Assembly: GCF_014836945.1 (NCBI RefSeq)
Contig: NZ_JACSPX010000001.1
Location: forward strand, 1,387,510-1,451,509
Direction of reading: 5' to 3'
Origin: Microbacterium commune
GTDB lineage: Bacteria; Actinomycetota; Actinomycetes; Actinomycetales; Microbacteriaceae
DNA: 64,000 nucleotides
In this document: positions 40,656 to 49,767 of the stretch, in pieces
Position numbering within the stretch: the stretch's first letter is position 1
Layout: every line of letters begins with the position of its first letter
Position numbers and translations under genes: made by a program
The notes under the pieces: model-generated
What the model saw: the letters and a program-made list of their open reading frames with translations, nothing else
Told to the model about the DNA's origin: nothing
Database searches by the model: none

Positions 40656-40745
40656 GCGGATGCCCGGACGGAGACCGCCCGGCGCTTCTCTTGGTACGCA
40701 GTCCCGCGTAGGATGGGCCTGAGTCTCACGCGAATGGAGTGCGCC

Positions 40746-42461
40746 ATGGCATCCGACTACGTCCCCCCGGTCGACGACTACCGGTTCCTCTTCGGCGAGG
40801 CGTTCGGCGTCGACCTGCCCGCGAGGTCGACCGGCGGTGCGTTCACCGCCGAGGACGCGACCGAGATCGTCGCGGGTGCCGGCGAGTTCGCGGCATCCGT
40901 CCTGGCGCCGCTCGAGACGATCGGCGATCGCGAGGGCGCCCGCCTCGAAGACGGACAGGTGCGACTTCCCGCCGGGTTCACCGAGGCGTATCAGGCGTTC
41001 GTCGAGGCCGGCTGGGTCAGCGCCGAGGCGCCTGAATCCGCGGGCGGCGACGGACTTCCCGGTTCGATCCGCGCCGGTCTCGGCGAGATCTGGAACGCCT
41101 CCAACGCCGCGTTCGCACTGTGCTGGCTGCTGACCGCGGGGCAGATCCACGCGCTCGACGCGGTGGCATCGGACGAGATCCGCGAGACGTACCTGACCAG
41201 GCTCGTCTCGGGCGAGTGGACCGGCACGATGAACCTGACCGAGCCCGACGCCGGCACCGACCTGGGCGCGATCCGCACGATCGCGACGCCTCGGCCCGAC
41301 GGGTCGTGGGGTGTCAGCGGGCAGAAGATCTTCATCACCTGGGGCGACCACGACGTGGCCGAGAACATCGTGCACCTCGTGCTCGCGCGCACGCCCGATG
41401 CCCCGGCCGGCGCCAAGGGACTGTCGCTGTTCGTCGTGCCGAAGTTCCTGCCCGACACGTCGGGTGCGCCGGGCGAGCGCAACGCCGTCACCACGGTCGC
41501 GCTCGAGCACAAGCTCGGCATCCACGGCAGCCCGACCTGCGTGCTCGCTTACGAAGACGCGACCGGATACCTCGTCGGTGAGGTCGGCGGCGGCCTTGCG
41601 GGCATGTTCGTGATGATGAACTCCGCTCGCGCGGGCATGGGATTCCAGGCGACCGGCATCTCCGACCGCGCCTATCAGCAGGCCGTCGCCTATGCGGGCG
41701 ACCGTCGTCAGGGCGCGGTGCTCGACCGTCCGGCGGGTGCGCCGATCGCCGAGCATCCCGACGTGCGGCGCCTGCTGCTGTCGATGCAGAGTCGTCTGTT
41801 CGCCATGCGCGCGCTGGGCGTCTACGTCGGCGACCTGTTCGATCGGGCGGCGACGGACGGCACCGGTGCGCTCGCCGAGTTCTTCGTGCCGATCCTCAAA
41901 GGGTGGGCGACGGAGGACGCCGTCGCGCTGACGAGCGACGCGATCCAGGTGCACGGCGGCATGGGCTTCATCGAGGAGACCGGCGTCGCGCAGCACTACC
42001 GGGATGCCCGGATCATGCCGATCTACGAGGGCACCACGGCGATCCAGTCGAACGACCTCATCGGCCGCAAGGTGATCCGCGACGGCGGCGCGACCGCCGA
42101 AACGCTGTTCGCGCTCATCGGCGAGAACGTCGAGACGCTGCGGGGGCTGGAGCACGAGGTTGCCGCGCGCACGGCCGATCGCCTCGAGCGGGCGGTCGAT
42201 GCGGCTCGCCGCGCCACGGCGTCGCTGCTCGGCTTCGGCATGACGCGCAACGCGTACGGCGTCAGCGTGCCGTACCTGATGCTGCTCGGAACCCTCGCCG
42301 GCGGCTGGATGCACGGCCTGGCGGTCGCTGCTGTGCTGGCGCACGCGACTCCGGACGCCGCAGACGCCGCACGCCTGGTGTCGGCCGACTTCTACGGTGC
42401 GCATCACCTGCCGCGCGTGCACATGCTCGCCGAGACGGTCGCGGCGGGTGAGGTCGCCTGA
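40746..42461 (+). CDS. Acyl-CoA dehydrogenase
   Basis: A 571-residue FAD enzyme of the long ACAD type with an N-terminal extension and a C-terminal helical domain. MNLTEPDAGTDLGAI near 160 is the FAD/substrate loop. KIFITWGDHD near 197 follows. VHGGMGFIEETGVAQHYRD near 400 and IYEGTTAIQSNDLIGRK near 428 lie in the ACAD C-terminal domain, where YEGT holds the catalytic-type glutamate. ATGGAGTGCGCC supplies a ribosome site for the ATG at 40746. No partner genes for beta-oxidation are adjacent, so the acyl substrate is unknown. Confidence 0.92.
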   Translation: MASDYVPPVDDYRFLFGEAFGVDLPARSTGGAFTAEDATEIVAGAGEFAASVLAPLETIGDREGARLEDGQVRLPAGFTEAYQAFVEAGWVSAEAPESAGGDGLPGSIRAGLGEIWNASNAAFALCWLLTAGQIHALDAVASDEIRETYLTRLVSGEWTGTMNLTEPDAGTDLGAIRTIATPRPDGSWGVSGQKIFITWGDHDVAENIVHLVLARTPDAPAGAKGLSLFVVPKFLPDTSGAPGERNAVTTVALEHKLGIHGSPTCVLAYEDATGYLVGEVGGGLAGMFVMMNSARAGMGFQATGISDRAYQQAVAYAGDRRQGAVLDRPAGAPIAEHPDVRRLLLSMQSRLFAMRALGVYVGDLFDRAATDGTGALAEFFVPILKGWATEDAVALTSDAIQVHGGMGFIEETGVAQHYRDARIMPIYEGTTAIQSNDLIGRKVIRDGGATAETLFALIGENVETLRGLEHEVAARTADRLERAVDAARRATASLLGFGMTRNAYGVSVPYLMLLGTLAGGWMHGLAVAAVLAHATPDAADAARLVSADFYGAHHLPRVHMLAETVAAGEVA

Positions 42462-42490
42462 CCCGACGGCAGATTCGGTCGCCTCTGGCT

Positions 42491-42566
42491 GACACCCCCG
42501 ATCACTGCCGAGACCCCTGGCTACGAACGTCCGCAGCCAGGGGTCTCGGCGTCACGTGGGGGTGTC
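42491..42566. repeat. Nested palindrome between convergent genes
   Basis: The inner arms CCGAGACCCCTGGCT (42508-42522) and 42535-42549 are exact complements around a 12-base loop. The outer arms GACACCCCC (42491-42499) and GGGGGTGTC (42558-42566) also match. It lies between the acyl-CoA dehydrogenase and MATE stops and probably folds as one long hairpin, perhaps a terminator. Confidence 0.8.
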
Positions 42567-42583
42567 GGGGAGAGAAAGCTCGG

Positions 42584-43918
42584 TCAGGCGGCGACCTTCG
42601 TCCACGCGTCGGTGCGCACCCGCCAGCCGAGCGTGCCGAGGCGCGCGAGCAGGTACACACCGAAGAACGCGACGGCGAGCCACACCAGACCGGCCGTGCC
42701 ATCGACACCGGTGGCGGCGATGATCCACAGCACGGGCAGGAACGGCACGAGGTTCAGCAGCCCCGCGATCGCGAGGTAGCGCGCGTCGTTGGCGCCCATC
42801 AGCACGCCGTCGAGCACGAAGACGATGCCCGCGACGGGCTGCGCGACCGCGAGTACGAGGAAGGCGGGCTGCACGAGCGCGCCGATGGCGGCATCCCCCG
42901 TGAAGACGACGCCGATCACGCCCGACAGGGCGGCGATGGCGGCGCCGACGATCACCCCGAACCAGGCACCCCAGGCGACGGTGCGGCGCAGAATGCGGTG
43001 CACCTGGGCGAGATCGCCCGATCCGAGGCTCTTGCCGATCATCGCCTGCGCGGCGATCGCCAGGGCGTCGAGGGCGAAGGCCGCTGTCGAGAAGATCGTG
43101 AAGGCGATCTGCCATCCCGCGAGCTCGTGGGTGCCGATGCCGGTCGCCACGGCGACGGTCGCCAGCAGGGCGACGCGCAGGCTGACGGTGCGCAGGAACA
43201 GCCATCCGCCCGAGCGGGCCGTGCCCCGGATGCCGCCGCGCTGAGCCTTCATCGATGCGCCGTGACGGAGGGCGAGGCGTCGGATGACGACGACGTAGGC
43301 GGCGACCATTCCCCACTGCGCGGCGACGGTGCCGAAGGCGGACCCGGCGATGCCCCAGCCGAGTCCGTAGATGAAGAGCCAGTTGAGCAGCGCGTTGGCG
43401 CCGAAGCCGAAGCCGGCGATCCACAGCGGGGTCATCGTGTCCTGCATGCCGCGCAGCAGCCCAGTGGCCGCGAACACGATGAGCATGGCCGGCAGTCCCC
43501 ACATCGAGATGGTGAGGTAGGTCTGCGCCTCGGTCGAGACGGCGTCGGATGCCCCGAACGCGGCGATCAGTGCGGGGCTGGCGAGGGCTCCGGCGGCGGC
43601 GAGCACGGCGCCCAGGCCGAGCGCGAGCCACATGCCGTCGATGCCGACGGAGACGGCGTCGCCGGGCTGGCCGGCGCCGAACCGGCGGGCGACGGCGGGG
43701 GTGGTGGAGTACGCGAGGAAGATCATCAGGCCGACGATCGTCTGCAGCACGGCGCCGGCGATGCCGAGGCCGGCGAGGGGGGAGGCGCCGAGGTGGCCGA
43801 CCATCACCGAGTCGAGGATGAGGAAGGCGGGCTCGGCGACGAGGGCGCCGAGCGCCGGCACGGCGAGCCGCAGGATCTCGCGGTTGAGCGCGGGGGACGG
43901 GGATGCGGTGGATGCCAC
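42584..43918 (-). CDS. MATE-family efflux transporter
   Basis: A 444-residue protein with 12 helices and no soluble domain. MATE features are EPAFLILDSVMVGHLGASPL near 24 and YSTTPAVARRFGAGQPGDAV near 75. QAMIGKSLGSGD near 268 also fits the DinF-like branch. The start is a GTG six bases after TAGGCT, so the message is probably leaderless. The substrate is unknown. Confidence 0.93.
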   Translation of the reverse strand: MASTASPSPALNREILRLAVPALGALVAEPAFLILDSVMVGHLGASPLAGLGIAGAVLQTIVGLMIFLAYSTTPAVARRFGAGQPGDAVSVGIDGMWLALGLGAVLAAAGALASPALIAAFGASDAVSTEAQTYLTISMWGLPAMLIVFAATGLLRGMQDTMTPLWIAGFGFGANALLNWLFIYGLGWGIAGSAFGTVAAQWGMVAAYVVVIRRLALRHGASMKAQRGGIRGTARSGGWLFLRTVSLRVALLATVAVATGIGTHELAGWQIAFTIFSTAAFALDALAIAAQAMIGKSLGSGDLAQVHRILRRTVAWGAWFGVIVGAAIAALSGVIGVVFTGDAAIGALVQPAFLVLAVAQPVAGIVFVLDGVLMGANDARYLAIAGLLNLVPFLPVLWIIAATGVDGTAGLVWLAVAFFGVYLLARLGTLGWRVRTDAWTKVAA

Positions 43919-44009
43919 CTCACGAGCCTATGGGGTGGTGCCGACAGGGTTGTCTCGGTGCCGCGTGGTCTCCGACGTCTAGGCTGGTGACTTTGAGGAA
44001 GGACACCAC

Positions 44010-44615
44010 ATGACGTCTGCATCTGCATTCCGCACACTCGTGCCCGTGGCCGCAGCGATCCTGCTCCTGACGGGATGCAGCGCCGAGCCGACGGATGCGA
44101 TAGGCAAGCAGCCCGCCGCCAGCACCGGCGCTCAGGATTCCTCATCCGACGCCGCGGGCGCTGCGTCGGGATCAGACGCCGTGTTGGCGGAGGGCACCAC
44201 CGACCTCGGTGAGAAGGGTGTGATCACCTCGGTGGTCCGCTCGATCACCGCCGATGAGAAGGTGATGCACCTGAGGTACGCGCTCACGCGCGACGGTGGT
44301 GACGAGCCCGAGAGCTTCTTCAGTCTCGGCATCGGCCACGCGCCCACGGTGACGGACCTGGCGAACCTCAAGGCCTATCGGCCGTTCTGCGCGGAGGGGA
44401 GCTGGACCGGGGATGACAAGCAGATGTGCACGTACACCGTGCTCGGCTCGGTGCCGCACCACGCGAACACCGACCTCGCGCCGGACGCCACGATCGAGGT
44501 CGGCGTGCTGCTGCCTGCGCCCGAGGGCCGGCCCGAGACGGTCGACGTCATCCTCGGCGATGGCCTGCCCGGCTTCTCGGCGATCCCCGTCACCTACGTC
44601 GACGACGCGCGATGA
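44010..44615 (+). CDS. Lipoprotein of unknown function
   Basis: A 201-residue protein with a type II signal peptide and lipobox LLTGCS (Cys about residue 23). A low-complexity Ser/Ala/Asp linker (to about 60) follows. A beta-rich domain with GVITSVVRSITADEKVMHLR resembles small extracellular domains without a named function. GAGGAAGGA precedes the ATG, and TAGGCT near 43980 may be the -10. Its stop overlaps the start of an OmpA-domain gene (ATGA), so the pair is co-translated. Confidence 0.82.
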   Translation: MTSASAFRTLVPVAAAILLLTGCSAEPTDAIGKQPAASTGAQDSSSDAAGAASGSDAVLAEGTTDLGEKGVITSVVRSITADEKVMHLRYALTRDGGDEPESFFSLGIGHAPTVTDLANLKAYRPFCAEGSWTGDDKQMCTYTVLGSVPHHANTDLAPDATIEVGVLLPAPEGRPETVDVILGDGLPGFSAIPVTYVDDAR

Positions 44616-45172
44616 CGCGGATCATCGCCATCGCGCTGGCAGGGGTCCTTGGAGCGCTCGTCGCGACGTCGGCTCATGCCGACACGGATGAAGACACCTA
44701 CATCGACGCGGAGATCACGCAGACCATGATCGAGGCATCGACGATCGATCTCGATGCTCGCGCCGCGACGGTCGATCTCGACGCGAGCGGAAGCAGGATC
44801 GAGCTCGAGCAGACGATCGAGGAGCGCGAGCACCGCACCGTGCGCCTGACCTCTGACCTGCTGTTCGCGTTCGATTCCGCTGATCTCACCGAGGCCGCGC
44901 GCGGTGCGGTCGCCGACCTCGCGGCCGGTATCCCCGACGGGGCGGCCGTCACGGTCGACGGACACACCGATTCGATCGGCGACGGCTCCTACAACGACGA
45001 CCTGTCGCGTCGGCGGGCCGACGCCGTCGCCGCGGTGCTGGCAGAGACGCGACCGGGTCTCGGACTCACCGTCACGGGGCATGGCGAGCGGGAGCTGCTC
45101 GTCAAGGAAGGCGAGGGTGACCAGGCGCCGAACCGCCGCGTCGAGGTCGGCTTCGATTCACCCCGAGGTTGA
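44612..45172 (+). CDS. Secreted OmpA-domain (peptidoglycan-binding) protein
   Basis: A 186-residue exported protein. Residues 1-25 form a Sec signal (ALAGVLGALVATSAHA). A Thr/Asp-rich stretch with repeated DLDA follows. The OmpA-C domain starts near 80 with LLFAFDSADLTEAARG, has VDGHTDSIGDGSYNDDLSRR and the RADAVAAVL helix that binds diaminopimelate in relatives. It lacks a membrane anchor, so it may be held to the wall through the overlapping lipoprotein gene's product. The pair is unusual in a Gram-positive setting but such domains are known there. Confidence 0.88.
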   Translation: MTRIIAIALAGVLGALVATSAHADTDEDTYIDAEITQTMIEASTIDLDARAATVDLDASGSRIELEQTIEEREHRTVRLTSDLLFAFDSADLTEAARGAVADLAAGIPDGAAVTVDGHTDSIGDGSYNDDLSRRRADAVAAVLAETRPGLGLTVTGHGERELLVKEGEGDQAPNRRVEVGFDSPRG

Positions 45173-45219
45173 TGCCTCGGCGGCGACCGCAGCAGCGTGA
45201 ACCGCCGTCTCGCATCCCA

Positions 45220-45247
45220 GCCCCGACCACCGGCTCTGTCGGGGCCG
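45220..45247 (+). terminator. Putative terminator after the OmpA gene
   Basis: GCCCCGAC/GTCGGGGC, an 8-bp stem with a 10-base loop. There is no T-run, and it stands four bases before the -10 of the next gene. Confidence 0.5.
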
Positions 45248-45263
45248 GATTAGGCTGGGTCGC

Positions 45264-47228
45264 ATGACTGACGTTCTGCCCTCCGGCCTTGCCATCAGCG
45301 AGTTCAGCTCCGACATCCGTCCGCAGGACGACCTCTACCGCCACGTCAACGGAGCGTGGCTCGAGGCCGCCGAGATCCCCGCCGACAAGGCGCGCTGGGG
45401 CTCGTTCCACATGCTCGCCGAGCAGGCCGAGAAAGACGTCCGCGAGATCATCGTCGAGTCGCAGGATGCCGCCGAGGGCACCCTCGAGCGCAAGGTCGGC
45501 GACCTGTTCCGCAGCTTCATGGACACCGACCGCATCGCCGAGGTCGGCCTCGCGCCCCTGCGGGCAGAGCTGGCGAAGGTCGACGCGATCGACAGCATCC
45601 CGTCGTTCCTGCAGACGATCGGCGAGCTCGACCGCAACGGCGTCGCCGCGCTGATCGGCGTATTCATCGAGCCCGATCCGGGCAACCCCGAGCGCTACGT
45701 GCCCTTCGCCGTGCAGGCCGGTCTCTCGCTGCCCGACGAGAGCTACTACCGCCTCGACAGCTTCGAGGCGATGCGTGCCGCATACCGTGCGCACCTCGAG
45801 CGCCTCCTCGCCCTCGCCACGATCGACGACCCGGCAGGCCAGGCGGACCGCGCCTTCGGCCTCGAGCATGAGATCGCCGGACACCACTGGGACAACGTCG
45901 CATCCCGCGACGCGGTGAAGACGTACAACCTCAAGACGTGGGACGAGTTCCAGACGCTCGTCGGCGTCGACCTCGCACCCTGGCGGGATGCCGTGGCGAC
46001 CGCTAACCCGAGCGCATTCGACGAACTCGTCGTCTATCAGCCGAGCTTCTTCGAGGGTCTCGGCACCCTGCTCATCCCCGAGCGTCTCGACGACTGGAAG
46101 GCGTGGCTGCGAGCCAAGGTCGTGCACGGCATGTCCTCGTACCTCACCGACGACTTCATCGACGAGAACTTCTCGTTCTACGGCACCGAGCTCACCGGCA
46201 CCCCGTCGATCCGCGAGCGCTGGAAGCGCGGCGTCTCGCTCGTCGAGGGATCGCTGGGCGACGCCGTCGGGCGGATCTACGTCGAGCGGCACTTCCCGGC
46301 CGAGTCCAAGGCCGCCATGGACGAGCTGGTAGCAAACCTCATCGAGGCGTACCGGCAGAGCATCCAGAAGCTGGACTGGATGAGCCCCGAGACGCGGGAG
46401 AAGGCGCTCGCCAAGCTCGACACCTTCCGCCCGAAGATCGGCCACCCCGACGTGTGGCGCGACTACGACGGCGTCGACATCGATCCGACCGACCTCGTCG
46501 GCAACGCCCGCCGCGCGACGGTCTTCGAGCACGACCGACAGGTCGCGAAGGTCGGCAAGCCCATCGACCGCGACGAGTGGTTCATGCCGCCGCAGATGGT
46601 CAACGCGTACTACAACCCGCTGATGAACGAGATCGTCTTCCCCGCCGCGATCCTGCAGTACCCGTTCTTCGACCCGAAGCGCGACGCGGCCGCGAACTAC
46701 GGTGGGATCGGCGCGGTCATCGGGCACGAGATCGGTCACGGCTTCGACGATCAGGGCAGCCGCTACGACGGCGACGGCCGACTGCAGGACTGGTGGACGG
46801 ATGCCGATCGCGCCGCATTCGAAGAGCGCACCAAGGCCCTGATCGCCCAGTACGACGCGCTCGTGCCCGTGGGTCTGAGCGAGGAGAATCACGTCAACGG
46901 GGCCCTGACCATCGGTGAGAACATCGGCGACCTCGGCGGTCTCGGCATCGCGCTGAAGGCCTACGAGCTCTCGCTCGCCGGCGAGGAGGCACCGGTGATC
47001 GACGGCTACACGGGCGTGCAGCGCCTGCTGCTGTCGTGGGCGCAGGTGTGGCAGCAGAAGAGCCGCGACGCCGAGACGATCCGTCTGCTGACGATCGACC
47101 CGCACTCGCCCAACGAGTTCCGCTGCAACCAGATCCTCAGCAACATCGACGCGTTCTACGACGCGTTCGATGTGACGGAGGGCGACCGGCTGCACCTGCC
47201 GGCGGAGCAGCGGGTCACGATCTGGTGA
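45264..47228 (+). CDS. M13-family metallopeptidase (PepO/neprilysin-like)
   Basis: A 654-residue zinc peptidase of full M13 length. The zinc motif is IGHEIGHGFDDQGSRYD near 487 (HExxH), and the third ligand lies in ENIGDLGGLGIALKAY near 552. The late NEFRCNQILSNIDAFYDAF matches the family end. NAYYNPLMNEIVFPAAILQ near 447 lies before the zinc motif. No signal peptide is seen, so it is probably cytoplasmic, processing oligopeptides. TAGGCT ends seven bases before the ATG, giving a leaderless message. Confidence 0.95.
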   Translation: MTDVLPSGLAISEFSSDIRPQDDLYRHVNGAWLEAAEIPADKARWGSFHMLAEQAEKDVREIIVESQDAAEGTLERKVGDLFRSFMDTDRIAEVGLAPLRAELAKVDAIDSIPSFLQTIGELDRNGVAALIGVFIEPDPGNPERYVPFAVQAGLSLPDESYYRLDSFEAMRAAYRAHLERLLALATIDDPAGQADRAFGLEHEIAGHHWDNVASRDAVKTYNLKTWDEFQTLVGVDLAPWRDAVATANPSAFDELVVYQPSFFEGLGTLLIPERLDDWKAWLRAKVVHGMSSYLTDDFIDENFSFYGTELTGTPSIRERWKRGVSLVEGSLGDAVGRIYVERHFPAESKAAMDELVANLIEAYRQSIQKLDWMSPETREKALAKLDTFRPKIGHPDVWRDYDGVDIDPTDLVGNARRATVFEHDRQVAKVGKPIDRDEWFMPPQMVNAYYNPLMNEIVFPAAILQYPFFDPKRDAAANYGGIGAVIGHEIGHGFDDQGSRYDGDGRLQDWWTDADRAAFEERTKALIAQYDALVPVGLSEENHVNGALTIGENIGDLGGLGIALKAYELSLAGEEAPVIDGYTGVQRLLLSWAQVWQQKSRDAETIRLLTIDPHSPNEFRCNQILSNIDAFYDAFDVTEGDRLHLPAEQRVTIW

Positions 47229-47339
47229 GACCGGGGTCACCCGGCCGGAGGGTGCGGGTTACGATGGCCGGGGCGCGGCCGACAGGACGTGGTGCTGAGC
47301 GCCGGCCGGAATCGCCTTCTCTCGGATAGGACATCGCGC

Positions 47340-48266
47340 GTGGTCTCGTCGCCCGCCCCCGAACCGTCCTCCGGTGTGCCCTCAGCCCGCCGGCGAACGC
47401 GACGTGGCGTGGGGCGCGTTCCCCGTCGCGCGGCCGCCGGACGTCGCTCCTTCGCGTCGAGCCTGCGCCGTCTCGAGGAGCTGGCGCAGAGCGGAGCGCA
47501 GGTGTCGGTGCACGTCATCGAGCTCGACTCGGGGCGCGTCGTGCTGAGCGGAGACGACCACGTCCCGCTTCCGATCGCGGGACTCGGCATCGTTCCGGTT
47601 CTGGTCGAGACCGCCGCGGGCTTCGCGTCTCGCGCGCTCGACCCGCTGCGCATCATCGACCGTCCCGACGATCACGTCGCCGGCTCGGGGCTGTGGCGGC
47701 ACCTTCGCGCGCCCGCTCTTCCGCTGGTCGACCTGGCTGTGCTTGCCGCGGCTGCCGGCGACCCCAACGCCGCCAACGCACTGCTCGACGCCGTCGGGCA
47801 CGGGCAGGTCCGGGCGCGGATGGTCTCCCTCGGGATGCCGCGCAGCGCCGTGCTCGATCTGTTCCGCGACGTGCGCGGGCCCGACGACGTCCCGCACGCC
47901 GCGGTCGGCACCACGCGCGAGTTCGCGACGCTGTTCGCCGGGCTCGTCGACTCCCGCGCGGTGGACGCGGCCGTCAGCGCCCAGGTCGCCGAGTGGCTCA
48001 GCCTGAACCAGGATCTCAGCCTCGTGGCATCCGCGACAGGACTGGACCCGTTCGCGCACGACGACGACGCGCACGGTCTGCTGTTCATCAACAAGACCGG
48101 CCGCGATCGCGGGGTGCGCGCCGAGGCGGGGGTGCTCGTCGGACCGCGCACGGGCGTCGCCTACGCCCTGACGGTGTGCTTCGACGACCTTTCGATCAGC
48201 CACCGGCTGCGCGCGCACGACGCGTTCCGCGTCCTCGGCACCGACCTCATGGAGTTCACCCACTGA
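47340..48266 (+). CDS. Class A beta-lactamase-fold protein lacking the catalytic Ser and Lys
   Basis: A 308-residue protein from the GTG at 47340, seven bases after TAGGAC. A GTG at 47289 is possible. The fold is recognisable: SVHVIELDSGRVVLSGDDHV, then DPLRIIDRPDDHVAGSGLW, then a KTG motif at 252-254 (FINKTGRDRG). The SxxK motif expected near 81 reads PIAGLGIVP: Gly replaces the nucleophile Ser, and Ile replaces Lys. The SDN-type loop reads PNAAN. The protein should not hydrolyse beta-lactams; a binding or structural role is likely. No signal peptide is visible after the Arg-rich N-terminus. Confidence 0.75.
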   Translation: MVSSPAPEPSSGVPSARRRTRRGVGRVPRRAAAGRRSFASSLRRLEELAQSGAQVSVHVIELDSGRVVLSGDDHVPLPIAGLGIVPVLVETAAGFASRALDPLRIIDRPDDHVAGSGLWRHLRAPALPLVDLAVLAAAAGDPNAANALLDAVGHGQVRARMVSLGMPRSAVLDLFRDVRGPDDVPHAAVGTTREFATLFAGLVDSRAVDAAVSAQVAEWLSLNQDLSLVASATGLDPFAHDDDAHGLLFINKTGRDRGVRAEAGVLVGPRTGVAYALTVCFDDLSISHRLRAHDAFRVLGTDLMEFTH

Positions 48267-48279
48267 TCCCTCGGGCGAA

Positions 48280-49722
48280 TCAGTCGGGCAGCGCGGGATG
48301 CGCTTCCGACGCCGGATGCCTGGGGATGAGGAACGTCAGCGCGAAGCCGATCACCCCGGCGACGATCGACAGCCAGAAGCACACCTCGAAGGCCTCCCGG
48401 GTCGGGATCGCGCGGCCGCCGACTTCGATGCTCATCGAGGCGAGCACCGCACCCATCACGGCCGACGCCGTCGAGGTGCCCACCGATCGGAACAGAGCGT
48501 TGAGCCCGTTCGACGCGCCCGTCTCGTGCGCGGGGACGGCGCGCATGATGATCATCGGCATGGCGGCGAAGGCGAACCCGATGCCGATGCCGATCAGCAC
48601 ATTGGCGACGACGAAATGCCAGATCTCGGTCGACCAGATCAGCACGAAGGCGTAGGCGAGCACGATCGCGGCGGTGCCGACGGTGAACAGCGGGCGCGGT
48701 CCGACGGTGCGCTCCAGCCATCCCGACAGGGGCGAGATGAACATCATCATGACGCCCGAGATGGCGACGATCATCGCCGCGGTGAACATGTCCAGCCCCA
48801 GGCCGGATCCGGTCTCGCGCGGCAGCTCGAGCATCTGCGGAAACGTCACGTTCGACGAGAACAGGGCGAAGCCCATGCCGATCGCGGCGATGTTCGTGAA
48901 GAGCACGGCGGGGCGAGCGGCGACGCGCAGATCGAGCAGCGGCTCCTTGGCCTTCAGCTGATACCAGCCCCAGACGGCCAGCACCACGAGTCCGCCGATC
49001 AGGCACACCAGCGCGAAGGGAGATGTCCAGCCCCACTCCGCTCCGCGCGAGACGTACAGCAGCAGCCCGGTGAGCCCCGCGGCGAGCCCCAGAGCGCCGA
49101 TGGCATCGAGGCGTCCGGGTGCGAGCAGCACGTCATCGGGCACGACGAGCATCACCAGCACCAGCCCGATCACCCCGAGCCCGGCGGCGAGCCAGAACAG
49201 GGCGTGCCAGTCGGCGTTCTCGGCGACGAACGCCGCCACCGGCATCCCCACCGCCCCGCCGACGCCCATGGTCGCGCTCATCAGCGCGACCGCGGTGCCG
49301 AGTCGTTCGGGCGGCAGCACATCGCGCATGATCGCGATGCCGAGCGGCACCACCCCGGTCGTCGCGCCCTGCAGCGCGCGGCCGATGATCACACCGACGA
49401 TCGACGTCGACAGGGCGGCCACGATCGAGCCGATCGCCAGCAGAACCAGCAGCGCGATCACGACACGGCGTTTGCCGTACATGTCGCCCAGGCGGCCCGA
49501 GATGGGCGTCGCCACGGCCGCGACCAGCAGGGTGATCGTGACCACCCAGCTGGTGTCTTCGCGTGAGGCGTTCAGCAGCCTCGGCAGCTCGGCCTGCAGC
49601 GGCACGACGAGAGTGAACATGAACGCCGAGCACAGGCCGACGAAGGCCAGCACGGCGATGATCGCCCCGCGGGGAGGGGTGCGGGAGAGCCGCTTTCTCG
49701 CTCTGTCATCCGCATCGTCCAC
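48280..49722 (-). CDS. DHA2-family MFS efflux transporter
   Basis: A 480-residue transporter with 14 predicted helices. The N-half has the MFS motif GRLGDMYGKRRVV near 75. The drug:H+ antiporter motif C-like GGAVGMPVAAFVAE lies near 150. The GTG at 49722 follows TAGCCT by six bases, so the message is probably leaderless. A perfect palindrome covers that promoter. The substrate is unknown; dyes and antimicrobials are typical of this family. Confidence 0.93.
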   Translation of the reverse strand: MDDADDRARKRLSRTPPRGAIIAVLAFVGLCSAFMFTLVVPLQAELPRLLNASREDTSWVVTITLLVAAVATPISGRLGDMYGKRRVVIALLVLLAIGSIVAALSTSIVGVIIGRALQGATTGVVPLGIAIMRDVLPPERLGTAVALMSATMGVGGAVGMPVAAFVAENADWHALFWLAAGLGVIGLVLVMLVVPDDVLLAPGRLDAIGALGLAAGLTGLLLYVSRGAEWGWTSPFALVCLIGGLVVLAVWGWYQLKAKEPLLDLRVAARPAVLFTNIAAIGMGFALFSSNVTFPQMLELPRETGSGLGLDMFTAAMIVAISGVMMMFISPLSGWLERTVGPRPLFTVGTAAIVLAYAFVLIWSTEIWHFVVANVLIGIGIGFAFAAMPMIIMRAVPAHETGASNGLNALFRSVGTSTASAVMGAVLASMSIEVGGRAIPTREAFEVCFWLSIVAGVIGFALTFLIPRHPASEAHPALPD

Positions 49723-49738
49723 CGATAGAGGCTATCGG
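49722..49738. promoter_or_regulatory. Palindrome over the MFS promoter
   Basis: CCGATAG-AGG-CTATCGG is a perfect 7-bp inverted repeat overlapping the TAGCCT -10 and the GTG start of the MFS gene. The placement suits a repressor operator, but no TetR or MarR gene is adjacent. Confidence 0.5.
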
Positions 49739-49767
49739 CTCGCAGGGACGCCGGCTCCGGATGCCGG

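Noticed and set aside
47289..48266. Antibiotic-resistance beta-lactamase
   Set aside because: Both catalytic residues of the SxxK motif are missing and there is no export signal.
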